Counted from the stretch's first letter, positions 1 through 7,255 are shown. The stretch: DNA of 33,318 nt from Megasphaera sp. (GCA_022649055.1 JALCNL010000022.1:1-33318), one strand, 5' to 3'. Notes: a model not told the origin generated them from the letters alone. Made by a program: numbers and translations.

Positions 1-108
1 ATCAGTTGATATAGACGAAGTTACAGCTGTTATTTCATTACCAACTGCCAAAACAGGTGTATAAAATATCCCCAAACTTATAACGGTGCTTAGCATAACT
101 TTTTTCAT
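1..108 (-). CDS. Outer-membrane porin, N-terminal fragment (cut by window edge)
   Basis: The first 36 codons of a gene that continues beyond the left edge. They read MKKVMLSTVISLGIF..., a signal peptide (Lys-Lys, then a hydrophobic core, then small residues) that closely matches the start of the full-length porin at 4545-5594 (MKKIMMNTVISLGIL...). I infer a paralogous outer-membrane beta-barrel. The start ATG at 106-108 follows GGAAAGGAAA. A nearby ATG at 111-113 is out of frame and hits TGA after one more codon, so it is not the start. It lies 140 bp downstream of mgtA on the same strand and may be co-transcribed. The barrel itself cannot be assessed. Confidence 0.8.
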   Translation of the reverse strand, partial: MKKVMLSTVISLGIFYTPVLAVGNEITAVTSSISTD

Positions 109-248
109 TTCATTTTTCCTTTCCGTTTCCAACATACATTATTACGATTAAAACTTTCAATGACATGGGGAACCAGCTGCACATATCATTAAATCACACG
201 TGCTGTATTTCATTATTATCAATATGCTAGTGAATTAGAACTTTTGAT
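109..248 (-). other. mgtA-porin intergenic leader with a hairpin
   Basis: 140 bp between mgtA and the edge porin. On the minus strand an imperfect 8-bp stem (arms 179-186 and 196-203, two G-U pairs) can form. It has no T-tract, so it is not an intrinsic terminator. I see no convincing promoter; TTGAAA...TATGTT at 18-nt spacing would start transcription almost at the ribosome-binding site. The porin may therefore depend partly on transcription through mgtA. Confidence 0.35.
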
Positions 249-2972
249 TTAATACAATCCACCGAAATGGTTAACATACAATCTTTTAACGATGGTCACT
301 ACCAACATATATGCAGTAACTGTTGTCAAGAGAATCCCCCAATAAATAGTATTCAAGGGAGCTAATCCTATGTCCATGCCAAATGATGTATAGGGAATAC
401 AAGAAAGTACAACTATACCCGCAGTAGTAAATACTATTAAAGGAAAGGATGCGCGGCTTTGAAGAAATGGAATTTTCGGTGTACGCAACATATGGATAAC
501 CATAGTCTGCGTCCACATAGATTCAATAAACCAACCCGCCTGAAAAACCGCTACATAAAGTGCTTTCATGCTTGTATTGCCATCTGGAATTACCGAATAA
601 AGAATTCCATTGGATACAATCATCGGACAAATAAAAAAATACATAACTAAATAAGTAGTTATATCAAATATTGAACTTGTCGGTCCTAGCCAAAGCATAA
701 ACGATTTAATAGATGAAGCACTCCATTTTCGAGGAATTTTTACAAACTCCGGATCGACATTATCCCAAGGAATTGCCGTACAAGATAAATCGTATACCAG
801 ATTCAATATAATTAAATGTAAGCTTGCCATTGGTAAAAAAGGCAGGAACGTACTGGCTACCAGTACAGAAAATACATTGCCAAAATTTGAAGACGCAGTC
901 ATTTTAATATATTTTATCATATTGGCATATGTTTTTCTTCCTTCAATAATGCCTTTTTCTAAAATCATAAGATCTTTTTCCAATAAGATAACATCAGCTG
1001 ATTCTTTGGCAACATCAACCGCTTCATTCACGGATATGCCGACATCTGAAGATTTCATAGCCGCAGCATCATTAATACCATCTCCCATAAAACCGACAGT
1101 ATGTCCATTGTTACGTAATGCCGTAACGACTCGTACTTTTTGTTCTGGAGACAATTTAGCAAATACATTACTTCTTTCAACCATTTTTTGAAGTAATTCA
1201 TCATTCATTTTTTCAATATCACTGCCTAGCAAAATATTTTTTACATTAATTCCTACTTGTGCGCAAACACATGATGTCGTTTCAGCATTGTCCCCTGTTA
1301 ATATTTTAGTATCTACGCCATATTCCCATAGTGCCTTGACAGCTTTCGCGGCAGATTCTTTCGGCGGATCAAAAAACGCCAGATAACCCAGCAGTACCAT
1401 ATCATGTTCGTCTTTAACACCAAATTCTCCTACAGGGGCCGGATTTGTTCTTTGTGCTACTGCTAACACACGCATGCCATCCCGATTTAATCGATTTACT
1501 ACTTTTTCTATTTCTCGGCGCAATTTAGCAGTAAGTTCCGTAACCTGTCCTTCAAATTCTACATAGGAGCATATGGATAACATTTCTTCTACAGCGCCTT
1601 TGGTAATCATCTGACTTTTTTTGTTTTGATCTTCTACAACAACACTCATCCGACGGCGATTAAAATCAAAAGGAACTTCATCCACCTTGCAATATTGGTT
1701 AAAACATTCCTGCAGCTGTTCTTGAACTTTTGCTTCTTCATGCATTCGATTGATAATAGCAATATCCATGAGATTTTTTAATCCCGTCTGAAAATAGCTA
1801 TTTAAAAAAGCATGCCGTAATACGCGAATATCTTCTTTCCCATGAGCATTTAAATGATATTCCAATACAACACGATTTTGCGTCAAGGTTCCGGTTTTGT
1901 CTGTACAAAGAATATCTATGGCTCCAAAATTCTGAATCGAATTTAAGCTTTTAATAATTGTCTTTTTCTTTGACATAGAAACTGCCCCTTTGGACAAACA
2001 AGTCGTAACAATCATCGGCAACATTTCCGGCGTTAGTCCCACTGCGACAGAAATTCCAAAGAGAAACGCATCTATCCAACTCCCTTTGGTAAATCCATTG
2101 ATGAAAAATACAATTGGCACCATAACAAGCATAAAACGAACAAGTACCCATGACACAGAATTAACTCCTTTTTCAAAACTCGTCAGCACCGGCTTCTTAG
2201 CAATTGCCTGTACCATTGTTCCGAAAAAAGTCTCGCTACCTGTTACAATAACAACAGCCGTTGCTGTACCACTGATAACATTACATCCTCTAAATACAAG
2301 ATTTTCATATTCTGTCAGATTATCTTTTTTCCCATGTAACATCATGGTATATTTTTCTATTGGTTCACTTTCTCCTGTCAGGGAAGCTTGGCTGACGAAC
2401 AGATCTTTTGCCTGCAAGATTCGCATATCAGCTGGAACCATGTCACCCGCTGACAGATGTACAATATCCCCAACTACCAATTCTTCGATTGCTATTTCAG
2501 AAAAATCTGTTTCTTTCCGATTAACAGCAACTGTTGTCGTAATCATTTCCAAAAGCTTAGAAGCAGCTGCACCACTTCTCGATTCTTGCACATATCGCAG
2601 AACACCAGAAATTATTACCATTGTTAATATGATTACAACCGCTGTGACATCTACATCATCCGGTTGATTTTGCCATACAGGCAAAATAATATCGGTAAAG
2701 GATGATATCACTGCCAAAAAAATTAAAATTGATGTAAATGGATTAATAAACGCTTTTACTATTTTTTTTAGAAAAGACGTCTTTTGTCCACATGTAATCT
2801 TATTATCACCATAAAGCTCACGATTTTTTTCAACTTTATCTTTGGAAAGACCATCTACATTTGTACCGAGCGTAGAAAGAAGTGTTTGTTCATCTCTTCT
2901 CGCTGCATATAATAATCTTCCTTCTATTTTTTCCCATGCTGTTTTTATATTCTTCTTTTCATTTTTTTGCAT
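249..2972 (-). CDS. mgtA: Mg2+-importing P-type ATPase (type IIIB, MgtA/MgtB)
   Basis: 907 aa, full family length (about 900). It is an inner-membrane P-type ATPase that imports Mg2+ using ATP when external Mg2+ is scarce. Visible motifs: first membrane segment about residues 77-97; actuator TGES at 199-202; membrane motif VGLTPEMLP at 311-319; phosphorylation loop DKTGTLT with Asp358; nucleotide-binding KGA at 458-460; TGD at 559-561; hinge GDGINDAAA at 630-638; several hydrophobic segments in the C-terminal 230 residues. The [14 protein letters not shown] segment and overall order are typical of MgtA rather than Ca2+ or K+ pumps. The start follows TGAGGT. It is the third ORF downstream of an M-box riboswitch and lies 26 nt after a 33-codon leader ORF, so it should be induced by Mg2+ starvation. 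Confidence 0.96.
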   Translation of the reverse strand: MQKNEKKNIKTAWEKIEGRLLYAARRDEQTLLSTLGTNVDGLSKDKVEKNRELYGDNKITCGQKTSFLKKIVKAFINPFTSILIFLAVISSFTDIILPVWQNQPDDVDVTAVVIILTMVIISGVLRYVQESRSGAAASKLLEMITTTVAVNRKETDFSEIAIEELVVGDIVHLSAGDMVPADMRILQAKDLFVSQASLTGESEPIEKYTMMLHGKKDNLTEYENLVFRGCNVISGTATAVVIVTGSETFFGTMVQAIAKKPVLTSFEKGVNSVSWVLVRFMLVMVPIVFFINGFTKGSWIDAFLFGISVAVGLTPEMLPMIVTTCLSKGAVSMSKKKTIIKSLNSIQNFGAIDILCTDKTGTLTQNRVVLEYHLNAHGKEDIRVLRHAFLNSYFQTGLKNLMDIAIINRMHEEAKVQEQLQECFNQYCKVDEVPFDFNRRRMSVVVEDQNKKSQMITKGAVEEMLSICSYVEFEGQVTELTAKLRREIEKVVNRLNRDGMRVLAVAQRTNPAPVGEFGVKDEHDMVLLGYLAFFDPPKESAAKAVKALWEYGVDTKILTGDNAETTSCVCAQVGINVKNILLGSDIEKMNDELLQKMVERSNVFAKLSPEQKVRVVTALRNNGHTVGFMGDGINDAAAMKSSDVGISVNEAVDVAKESADVILLEKDLMILEKGIIEGRKTYANMIKYIKMTASSNFGNVFSVLVASTFLPFLPMASLHLIILNLVYDLSCTAIPWDNVDPEFVKIPRKWSASSIKSFMLWLGPTSSIFDITTYLVMYFFICPMIVSNGILYSVIPDGNTSMKALYVAVFQAGWFIESMWTQTMVIHMLRTPKIPFLQSRASFPLIVFTTAGIVVLSCIPYTSFGMDIGLAPLNTIYWGILLTTVTAYMLVVTIVKRLYVNHFGGLY

Positions 2973-2998
2973 TTTTAATTACCTCACATTATTTTTTT

Positions 2999-3100
2999 CT
3001 ACGGAAATTTCATCCTCTTATCCAACTTTATAAACAACGCATAGTTAACTATTCCTTTATCCACGAACTTAGATATCAAATAGTCATCAGGAACATCCAT
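2999..3100 (-). CDS. Candidate leader peptide of mgtA, 33 codons
   Basis: A small ORF that fills the mgtC-mgtA gap. It begins MDVPDDYLISKFVDKGI, continues to ...RMKFP, and ends with TAG 26 nt before mgtA. Its ribosome-binding site AAGGAGGGAG (3107-3116) is 6 nt from ATG and is stronger than that of mgtA. Residues 2-6 (D-V-P-D-D) are acidic with a proline. In enterobacterial MgtL an early acidic/proline run destabilises the ribosome at low Mg2+ and so controls mgtA; the analogy is my inference. Residues 11-17 (KFVDKGI) align without gaps to the 24-codon ORF upstream of mgtC (RFVENSI). There is no hydrophobic segment, so it is not an MgtR/MgtS-like membrane peptide. It could instead be a stable small protein. 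Confidence 0.7.
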   Translation of the reverse strand: MDVPDDYLISKFVDKGIVNYALFIKLDKRMKFP

Positions 3101-3158
3101 TGTATACTCCCTCCTTTTACTGTTAAATTATCTATTTAAACATTGCATGCAAATGGAA

Positions 3159-3839
3159 TTATAAAGTTTTCCATCCGATACCAATGACGCTTTTATGTAT
3201 ACTTAAACGAGTAATCAACTTTTCTGCAATGACATTCCTCTTTCTGCCGCGACAAGAAACCACGGCTTCAACTTCAACTTTACCACCAATCATATCGTTA
3301 CTCTCCAACTTTACGAGTTTCAGCCGCGCTTCCGTAATGTAATTCATAATCTTTTCTCGTATGAATATTTCTTCCGTTTCCATGCAAATAACGGAAATGC
3401 TATACATGTTTTCAGTTTCGTCAAAACATTCCAGTGGTTCCAGCCAATTAGCAAACGGGCGCAATAACAGATTTACCAGAAGAAGAACAGCAGTTGCTGC
3501 AAAAACAACAATATATTCCCCCGTACTTGCAAGAACGCCGATTGCAGCTGAACACCAAATTGTCGCAGCTGTATTCAACCCGCGTACGCTGGTTCCATCC
3601 TTAAAAATAATACCGCTGCATAAGAAACCTACTCCAGATACAATTTGTGCGGCTACTCTGGATAAATCTGCAGACTCTGGTTTAATAACCATTGAAAACA
3701 AAACAAACACGCAGGCGCCAAGGCTAACTAACGTATTGATACGTACTCCTGCCGGATGACCCGTCAGTTGACGCTCCACACCAATTATGATTCCTGATAA
3801 TACAGCCATACCTAATCTTAGTAAAAATATTGTGAGCAT
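3159..3839 (-). CDS. mgtC: MgtC/SapB family membrane protein
   Basis: 226 aa. The N-terminal 120 residues are very hydrophobic and carry the family signature (LRLGMAVLSGIIIGVERQ, then GxRINTLVSLGA, then AAQIVSGVGFLCSGIIFKDG), followed by a soluble C-terminal domain of about 90 residues (from about 135) resembling the ACT-like tail of MgtC. MgtC proteins are inner-membrane factors made on Mg2+ limitation. In Salmonella MgtC modulates F1Fo ATP synthase and supports growth at low Mg2+; it is not itself proven to transport Mg2+. The start has AAAGGAG upstream. It is the first long gene after the M-box leader and is followed by a leader ORF and mgtA, an arrangement comparable with mgtCB. Confidence 0.93.
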   Translation of the reverse strand: MLTIFLLRLGMAVLSGIIIGVERQLTGHPAGVRINTLVSLGACVFVLFSMVIKPESADLSRVAAQIVSGVGFLCSGIIFKDGTSVRGLNTAATIWCSAAIGVLASTGEYIVVFAATAVLLLVNLLLRPFANWLEPLECFDETENMYSISVICMETEEIFIREKIMNYITEARLKLVKLESNDMIGGKVEVEAVVSCRGRKRNVIAEKLITRLSIHKSVIGIGWKTL

Positions 3840-3859
3840 TATAAACAGCTCCTTTCATA

Positions 3860-3889
3860 GATAATTATTTGTAAATATTAATAATTATC
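3860..3889. promoter_or_regulatory. Perfect A/T-rich inverted repeat before mgtC
   Basis: Arms GATAATTATT (3860-3869) and AATAATTATC (3880-3889) are exact reverse complements with a 10-nt spacer, ending 7 nt upstream of the mgtC ribosome-binding site. It could be an RNA hairpin near the translation start or a protein operator. The arms resemble half of a Fur box, but the 10-nt gap is wrong for a classical 19-bp Fur site. Confidence 0.45.
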
Positions 3890-3904
3890 ATTTTCATAAA
3901 AAGG

Positions 3905-3987
3905 CATAAAAATTCCACGGTCCAAATGTTCTCAATTTTAAGAACAAATGAAAATGCAACATTTTTTATTCGCTGCCAGACCGTGGA
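3905..3987 (-). terminator. Candidate attenuator hairpin between leader ORF and mgtC
   Basis: On the minus strand CCACGGTC (3979-3986) pairs perfectly with GACCGTGG (3915-3922), extendable by three wobble pairs, and is followed by AATTTTTATG. The enclosed 56 nt can form two smaller hairpins, one with arms TGTTCT/AGAACA (3927-3932, 3941-3946). The arm 3982-3987 can alternatively pair with CGTGGA inside the 24-codon ORF (4049-4054). That makes a mutually exclusive antiterminator-like fold. The large internal loop makes it an atypical intrinsic terminator. Confidence 0.5.
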
Positions 3988-4014
3988 TAATTACTATTAT
4001 TTGTTTTACCAATG

Positions 4015-4089
4015 TTAAACAGACTCAGATCGGCATCTGATACTATTTTCCACGAATCTGATTTTTTGTTGTCTACCACCATCATCCAT
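4015..4089 (-). CDS. Candidate leader peptide upstream of mgtC, 24 codons
   Basis: The small ORF begins MDDGGRQQKIRFVENSI and ends ...RSESV with TAA. Its ribosome-binding site GAGGTG (4096-4101) is 6 nt from ATG and lies directly behind the M-box terminator T-tract, so it is the first thing read once the riboswitch allows elongation. The N-terminus is acidic (D2, D3). Residues 11-17 align without gaps with the 33-codon ORF before mgtA, both encoding F-V at 12-13 with the same DNA octamer TTCGTGGA. Codons 12-14 contain CGTGGA, which is complementary to one arm of the hairpin at 3915-3986, so ribosome occupancy here could decide downstream folding. Function is inferred from position, RBS and paralogy only. 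Confidence 0.65.
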   Translation of the reverse strand: MDDGGRQQKIRFVENSIRCRSESV

Positions 4090-4110
4090 TTTTTTCACCT
4101 CTTCTTAAAT

Positions 4111-4148
4111 AAAAAATCCCATATCCCGGCACAAACCGTAGATATGGG
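4111..4148 (-). terminator. Intrinsic terminator of the M-box expression platform
   Basis: On the minus strand CCCATATC (4141-4148) pairs with GATATGGG (4118-4125), followed by a T-rich run (rc of 4111-4117). ATATGG just upstream (about 4161-4166) can pair with the first arm instead, giving a plausible antiterminator. This fits Mg2+-bound riboswitch, terminator formed, operon off. Confidence 0.85.
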
Positions 4149-4189
4149 AAAAACATGCAACCATATTTCATGACACACAAAAATATGCC

Positions 4190-4345
4190 ATGCCACCGTT
4201 TGAGCTTTAACTCTACAAGGCGGTGAAACTGTATTAGATGATACCTTGTTTTTCGATAACACCTGTTCAAACCTTCTCATGGTGTCTCCACCACTCCGCG
4301 GCAACAGTCCATATCCTTGTAGGAGCCTTACTTACCGGAACAATA
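4190..4345 (-). ncRNA. M-box (ykoK) Mg2+ riboswitch aptamer
   Basis: The minus-strand leader matches the Bacillus subtilis mgtE M-box in order and spacing: AAGGCTCCT near the 5' end (about 4322-4330), then GGACTGTTGCC, GGAGACACCA, TTTGAACAG, TTATCG...AAGGTATCAT...AATACAG, and AGAGTTAAAGCTC at the 3' end (about 4201-4213). M-box RNAs fold compactly on binding several Mg2+ ions and promote termination. It starts about 8 nt after the predicted transcription start and precedes an intrinsic terminator and then mgtC-mgtA, the classic M-box targets. The identification rests on remembered consensus sequences, not a covariance search. Confidence 0.9.
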
Positions 4346-4359
4346 TTAAATTTATGTTT

Positions 4360-4388
4360 ATTATATGATGTATATTTTTACTTGTCAA
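4360..4388 (-). promoter_or_regulatory. Sigma-70 promoter of the mgt operon
   Basis: TTGACA (4383-4388) and TATAAT (4360-4365) are separated by exactly 17 nt, both full consensus. Predicted transcription start is near 4353, a few nucleotides ahead of the M-box. Such a strong promoter suggests that control is exerted mainly after initiation, by the leader RNA. Confidence 0.85.
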
Positions 4389-4497
4389 TACTATTTACAC
4401 TTTTTTTATAAATGTTCAGTGTAAAAAAACAATATTTTTCATATTCAATTAATTTGTATATTATATTGTTGTCAACAAACGAGACCCTAGATATACT

Positions 4498-4538
4498 ACA
4501 AAAAACCAGCTACATCAAAAAAAGATATAGCTGGTCCA
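4498..4538 (-). terminator. Intrinsic terminator of the porin gene
   Basis: Minus-strand stem ACCAGCTATATC/GATGTAGCTGGT (4523-4534 with 4504-4515, one mismatch) followed by TTTTTTG. It lies just after the porin stop codon and upstream of the mgt promoter. Confidence 0.85.
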
Positions 4539-4544
4539 AACAGA

Positions 4545-5594
4545 TTAAAAAGCATGTGTAAGCGTAGCTTCAATTTTTGTATTATGAGAACCACTGGGAG
4601 CATCCTCAGCATCCCGCAGTGTTTTCTGATCTTTATATACGACTTCAACACTATCATTTTTAGTCAATTGATGCGTAATGCCATAATAAAATCCACGGTT
4701 GTTATTATCGAAATCACTTTGCTGTCCCATATCGGCATATGGTTCTACCCGAAATGCCGTAACATATACTGCTGTCTTATCATTGAAAGCATAATTCCAA
4801 GTTACGGCATATGCTTTATTATCTTGATCCGCATTGGATTTAGCTAATTCTGCCGTAAAAGTGCTTTTTTTAAATTTATACACGGCATCTACAGCCCCAT
4901 TCGTCGTGTTTTGACCGGAACCATCTGCATAGATATAACGTCCTAATGTAGCGCCGACCTGCATTCGTTCATTTACATCATAGGTACCATGTATTGCATA
5001 TAGGCGATTATCGGCAGACCCATCATTATCCTCCTGCACTGCAACGCCGGTTAAAGCAATATTTCCTATCTTCCCTTCCACTGTTAGCCCATCAACAAAA
5101 TTACGGATTCCTATATTTGTATCTGAACGACTATATAACAAGGCCGTCGTTCCAATCGTCATATCCTGCCTCCCGAGTTTATAAGAAAAACTTCCTTTTT
5201 TATACGTTACTCCAAACAGATCTATTGCGATAACACCTTTTTTATTCACATCATAGGCTTCGGTATTAAAATCACCTAAACTTGGCTGGGTAGCGTATTG
5301 AGCACCCAGACGGGCATATAGAGAAAATCCAGGAGATAACTGTTTTTCAGCATTTAAGCGGAGACTATACATTAATCCATCCATGTGGGGAGAATCCTCC
5401 ATCGTATCACGTTCATATTTTATCGAAACATCGCCGGACCAAGTTAATTCCCCTGGAGTCATTTTTTCTTCCGCAGCTGCCTCTGTATCAGGCGATAAAG
5501 CAACAGCTGTTGCAGTTGTTTCATTACCTAATGCAAAACCAGGCGTACAAAGTATCCCTAAGCTTATAACAGTATTCATCATAATTTTTTTCAT
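4545..5594 (-). CDS. Outer-membrane beta-barrel porin
   Basis: 349 aa from the chosen start. A Sec signal peptide (MKKIMMNTVISLGILCTPGFALG) is followed by an acidic linker, then from about residue 48 alternating amphipathic beta-strands rich in Tyr, Gly and Asp, ending in ...LTHAF. A C-terminal Phe is the usual Bam recognition signal of outer-membrane barrels. No SLH domain is seen, so it differs from the OmpM porins that tether the outer membrane in Negativicutes. It probably forms a channel for small solutes; substrate unknown. A longer in-frame start at 5639 exists, but ATG at 5592-5594 has AAAGGGAGA ahead of it and begins the signal peptide. A paralogue lies at the left edge. Upstream, a 30-codon ORF and a terminator-like hairpin separate it from a Fur-box promoter. 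Confidence 0.85.
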   Translation of the reverse strand: MKKIMMNTVISLGILCTPGFALGNETTATAVALSPDTEAAAEEKMTPGELTWSGDVSIKYERDTMEDSPHMDGLMYSLRLNAEKQLSPGFSLYARLGAQYATQPSLGDFNTEAYDVNKKGVIAIDLFGVTYKKGSFSYKLGRQDMTIGTTALLYSRSDTNIGIRNFVDGLTVEGKIGNIALTGVAVQEDNDGSADNRLYAIHGTYDVNERMQVGATLGRYIYADGSGQNTTNGAVDAVYKFKKSTFTAELAKSNADQDNKAYAVTWNYAFNDKTAVYVTAFRVEPYADMGQQSDFDNNNRGFYYGITHQLTKNDSVEVVYKDQKTLRDAEDAPSGSHNTKIEATLTHAF

Positions 5595-5663
5595 TTCATT
5601 CTCCCTTTCAGTCTGATAGTCGTTACCGATAAAATTCAAAAATATATCCGTTGATTATTTCAG

Positions 5664-5695
5664 AATAAAAAGCCGTCTCTTATTCAGAAACAGCC
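5664..5695 (-). terminator. Terminator or attenuator between small ORF and porin
   Basis: Minus-strand stem of 10 bp (5686-5695 with 5671-5680, including G-U pairs) followed by TTTTTATT. It lies after the 30-codon ORF and 70 nt before the porin start, so it either ends a short transcript or attenuates read-through into the porin. Confidence 0.65.
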
Positions 5696-5816
5696 ATTTG
5701 CTTTAATACGGTTCCTTTCTCTTATGGGTTTTCTGAGCTGTTCTAATTTTAAAAATCATTTTCTCCATAGGAATTTCAATTTTCTTGCGTTTTCACCGTT
5801 GTTTCGAGTCATTCTG

Positions 5817-5909
5817 TCATTTTATGCGGTTTCCTTTTCCAACCTTACCCCATAGGTACATACTTAAAGCGATACCTGCGTCTTTAATTCCAAAATTCTT
5901 TTTTACCAT
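5817..5909 (-). CDS. Small ORF (30 codons) under a Fur-type operator
   Basis: Begins MVKKNFGIKDAGIALSMYLW and ends ...GNRIK with TGA. The ribosome-binding site AAGGAGG is 7 nt from the ATG. The peptide is basic with a short hydrophobic middle (GIALSMYLWG), too short to be a confident membrane span. It is the first ORF after a consensus promoter with a perfect 33-bp palindrome over the start site, and is followed by a terminator-like hairpin. I do not recognise the family. Options are a small protein involved in metal homeostasis, or a leader peptide controlling the downstream porin. The strong RBS and tight promoter context support translation. Confidence 0.6.
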   Translation of the reverse strand: MVKKNFGIKDAGIALSMYLWGKVGKGNRIK

Positions 5910-5922
5910 TACAATGCCTCCT

Positions 5923-5955
5923 TTTTAATAATAATGATAATCATTATTATTAAAA
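5923..5955. promoter_or_regulatory. Fur-type operator, perfect 33-bp palindrome
   Basis: A perfect palindrome centred on A5939, with core AATAATGATAATCATTATTATT. It closely matches the Fur box consensus (GATAATGATAATCATTATC). It abuts the -10 of the promoter at 5955-5983 and would cover the transcription start, so an iron-loaded Fur-family repressor should block initiation. Other Fur-family members are possible. Confidence 0.85.
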
Positions 5956-5983
5956 TTATAATTGACTTTTGTCACAAAGTCAA
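5955..5983 (-). promoter_or_regulatory. Promoter of small ORF (and possibly porin), with second dyad
   Basis: TTGACT (5978-5983), 17-nt spacer, TATAAT (5955-5960). A second inverted repeat, TTGACTTT/AAAGTCAA with a 6-nt spacer (5962-5983), covers the -35 and spacer, separate from the Fur-type palindrome over the start site. Two operators on one promoter suggest double control. Confidence 0.8.
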
Positions 5984-6149
5984 CATGTAAATTAAGATTA
6001 ATTATCAATTTATATATATCTTTTTATATATATTACTATTATTGTTCTCTATCTTTATATTTGTAATTTATCTTATTTATGATATATTATATTGTATGTT
6101 TTTTATATTGCAAATATTTTATTTTCACTTATAATATGAAAATTATTTT

Positions 6150-6201
6150 CAATATAAAAATACCTCTTAGCTATTTTTAACTAAGAGGTATTTTTATATT
6201 G
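6150..6201. terminator. Perfect 21-bp hairpin terminator after EFR1 gene
   Basis: Arms 6150-6170 and 6181-6201 are exact reverse complements around a 10-nt loop. The core is ATACCTCTTAG with flanking A/T runs giving a U-tract on either strand. It ends the gene at 6207. The 5956-6149 stretch beyond it is A/T-rich and shows no gene. Confidence 0.85.
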
Positions 6202-6206
6202 AACAT

Positions 6207-6968
6207 CTAACGACGATACATTTCCGCCAAACCAATGTCTGGATGATGATATTGATCTTTTATCTGAACATGTTTACCGTGAACCTTAATCGCGGCATGT
6301 GGACACCAATGAACACATGCCATGCAATAAGAACAGTCTGTGCCTATATGAATACCTGTTTCATCTAATACAATATTGTCATTGGGACAAATTTGTTCAC
6401 AAATACCACATTCTACACAAATATTTGTATCAGCAGAAACTGCAAAATATTTTTTTGCCCTTTTATTAATAAACCCAATATTAAAAATTGAACCTTTAAT
6501 CTTATAGGTAATACTGTCTGAATTTTTTCGCTTTTGCAGAATATCTTGAGATATATCTTGAATCCGTTTTTCCTCCTCCTCTAAATACGCAAGTTTATAT
6601 TTAATATTTTTTCGTGATGCGATCGTACTACTACAAGGCATTTTTAACACATTACCATAAGATAAACGGCAATTTTTATGCAAAAGAATATTTTTTAAAT
6701 TATAAATAGCATTTCCTTCTGATCCGCCACATGTTGCAATCCCATAAATATACGCAGATGGATTAAAACGTGTGTATTCTACAAAAACACGCATCGGATC
6801 TGGTATGTCGAAGAAAAAGATCGGGAAAATAATCCCAATTCTTCCATCGTAAATTTTTGTTCCATCCCCCATCAAATCCGAGATATGTATTGCTGTATCG
6901 CCGGTTAAAATAGCTAATTTTTTTGCGACGCTTAAAGAATTACCTGTTCCGGAAAAATAGAGAATCAT
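6207..6968 (-). CDS. EFR1-family flavodoxin/ferredoxin fusion protein
   Basis: 253 aa. The N-terminus is flavodoxin-like with the FMN phosphate loop FSGTGNS at residues 5-11. The C-terminus carries two 4Fe-4S ferredoxin motifs: CVECGICEQICP (about 185-196) and CSYCMACVHWCP (about 212-223). This domain order defines the EFR1 ferredoxin family of anaerobes, cytoplasmic electron-transfer proteins whose partners are mostly unknown. The start ATG follows TGAGGTGA. It is a single-gene unit: a terminator hairpin follows, and upstream lies the ECF transporter gene terminator. An extended -10 (TGATATAAT, 7022-7030) may be its promoter. Confidence 0.9.
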   Translation of the reverse strand: MILYFSGTGNSLSVAKKLAILTGDTAIHISDLMGDGTKIYDGRIGIIFPIFFFDIPDPMRVFVEYTRFNPSAYIYGIATCGGSEGNAIYNLKNILLHKNCRLSYGNVLKMPCSSTIASRKNIKYKLAYLEEEEKRIQDISQDILQKRKNSDSITYKIKGSIFNIGFINKRAKKYFAVSADTNICVECGICEQICPNDNIVLDETGIHIGTDCSYCMACVHWCPHAAIKVHGKHVQIKDQYHHPDIGLAEMYRR

Positions 6969-7211
6969 ATTGACTTCACCTCAGTATATGATATTTAAAC
7001 ACCGTATCACTTATATGTTTTATTATATCATGTTACAGGAGAATTTATATAAAAACATTTTGTTATAATCCGATTATCTTTTTGTTCAGCATATCATTTA
7101 TACCAATAAATATAATATCAAATGCGCTCTCGCCATAAATTTACAAAGTAAGAAATATATTAAATATGTTCAATATTGTTTATAAAATTATATAAGTCTT
7201 GTCAATAGACA
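6969..7211 (-). promoter_or_regulatory. EFR1 upstream region with extended -10 element
   Basis: An A/T-rich gap without an ORF of note. On the minus strand TGATATAAT at 7022-7030 is an extended -10, with no good -35. It would give a leader of about 50 nt. I see no riboswitch-like structure in the rest. Confidence 0.45.
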
Positions 7212-7255
7212 AAAAACAAAACGGTGTCATCGAATATACTCGACAACACCGTTTT
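7212..7255 (-). terminator. Intrinsic terminator of the ECF S-component gene
   Basis: Minus-strand arms of 16 nt (7240-7255 with 7218-7233, one mismatch; core AAAACGGTGT) around a 6-nt loop, followed by TTTTGTTTTTTG. It starts 8 nt beyond the stop codon. Confidence 0.9.

Noticed and set aside
1990-2667. 225-codon plus-strand ORF inside mgtA
   Set aside because: It is antisense to the conserved ATPase core (TGES to membrane segment 3 region), is rich in low-complexity Thr/Ser/Ile, and has no RBS.
4082-4304. 62- and 69-codon minus-strand ORFs in the mgt leader
   Set aside because: They lie wholly over the M-box aptamer and its terminator, whose conserved RNA motifs explain the sequence.
5703-5768. 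21-codon ORF (MEKMIFKIRTAQ...) between the small Fur-controlled ORF and the porin
   Set aside because: It has no convincing RBS for the first ATG and very tight GGAG spacing for the second; it is likely chance in an A/T-rich leader.
5956-6149. Possible sRNA gene in the A/T-rich stretch
   Set aside because: No terminator or conserved structure other than the flanking hairpin and the Fur-box promoter; base composition alone is not evidence.
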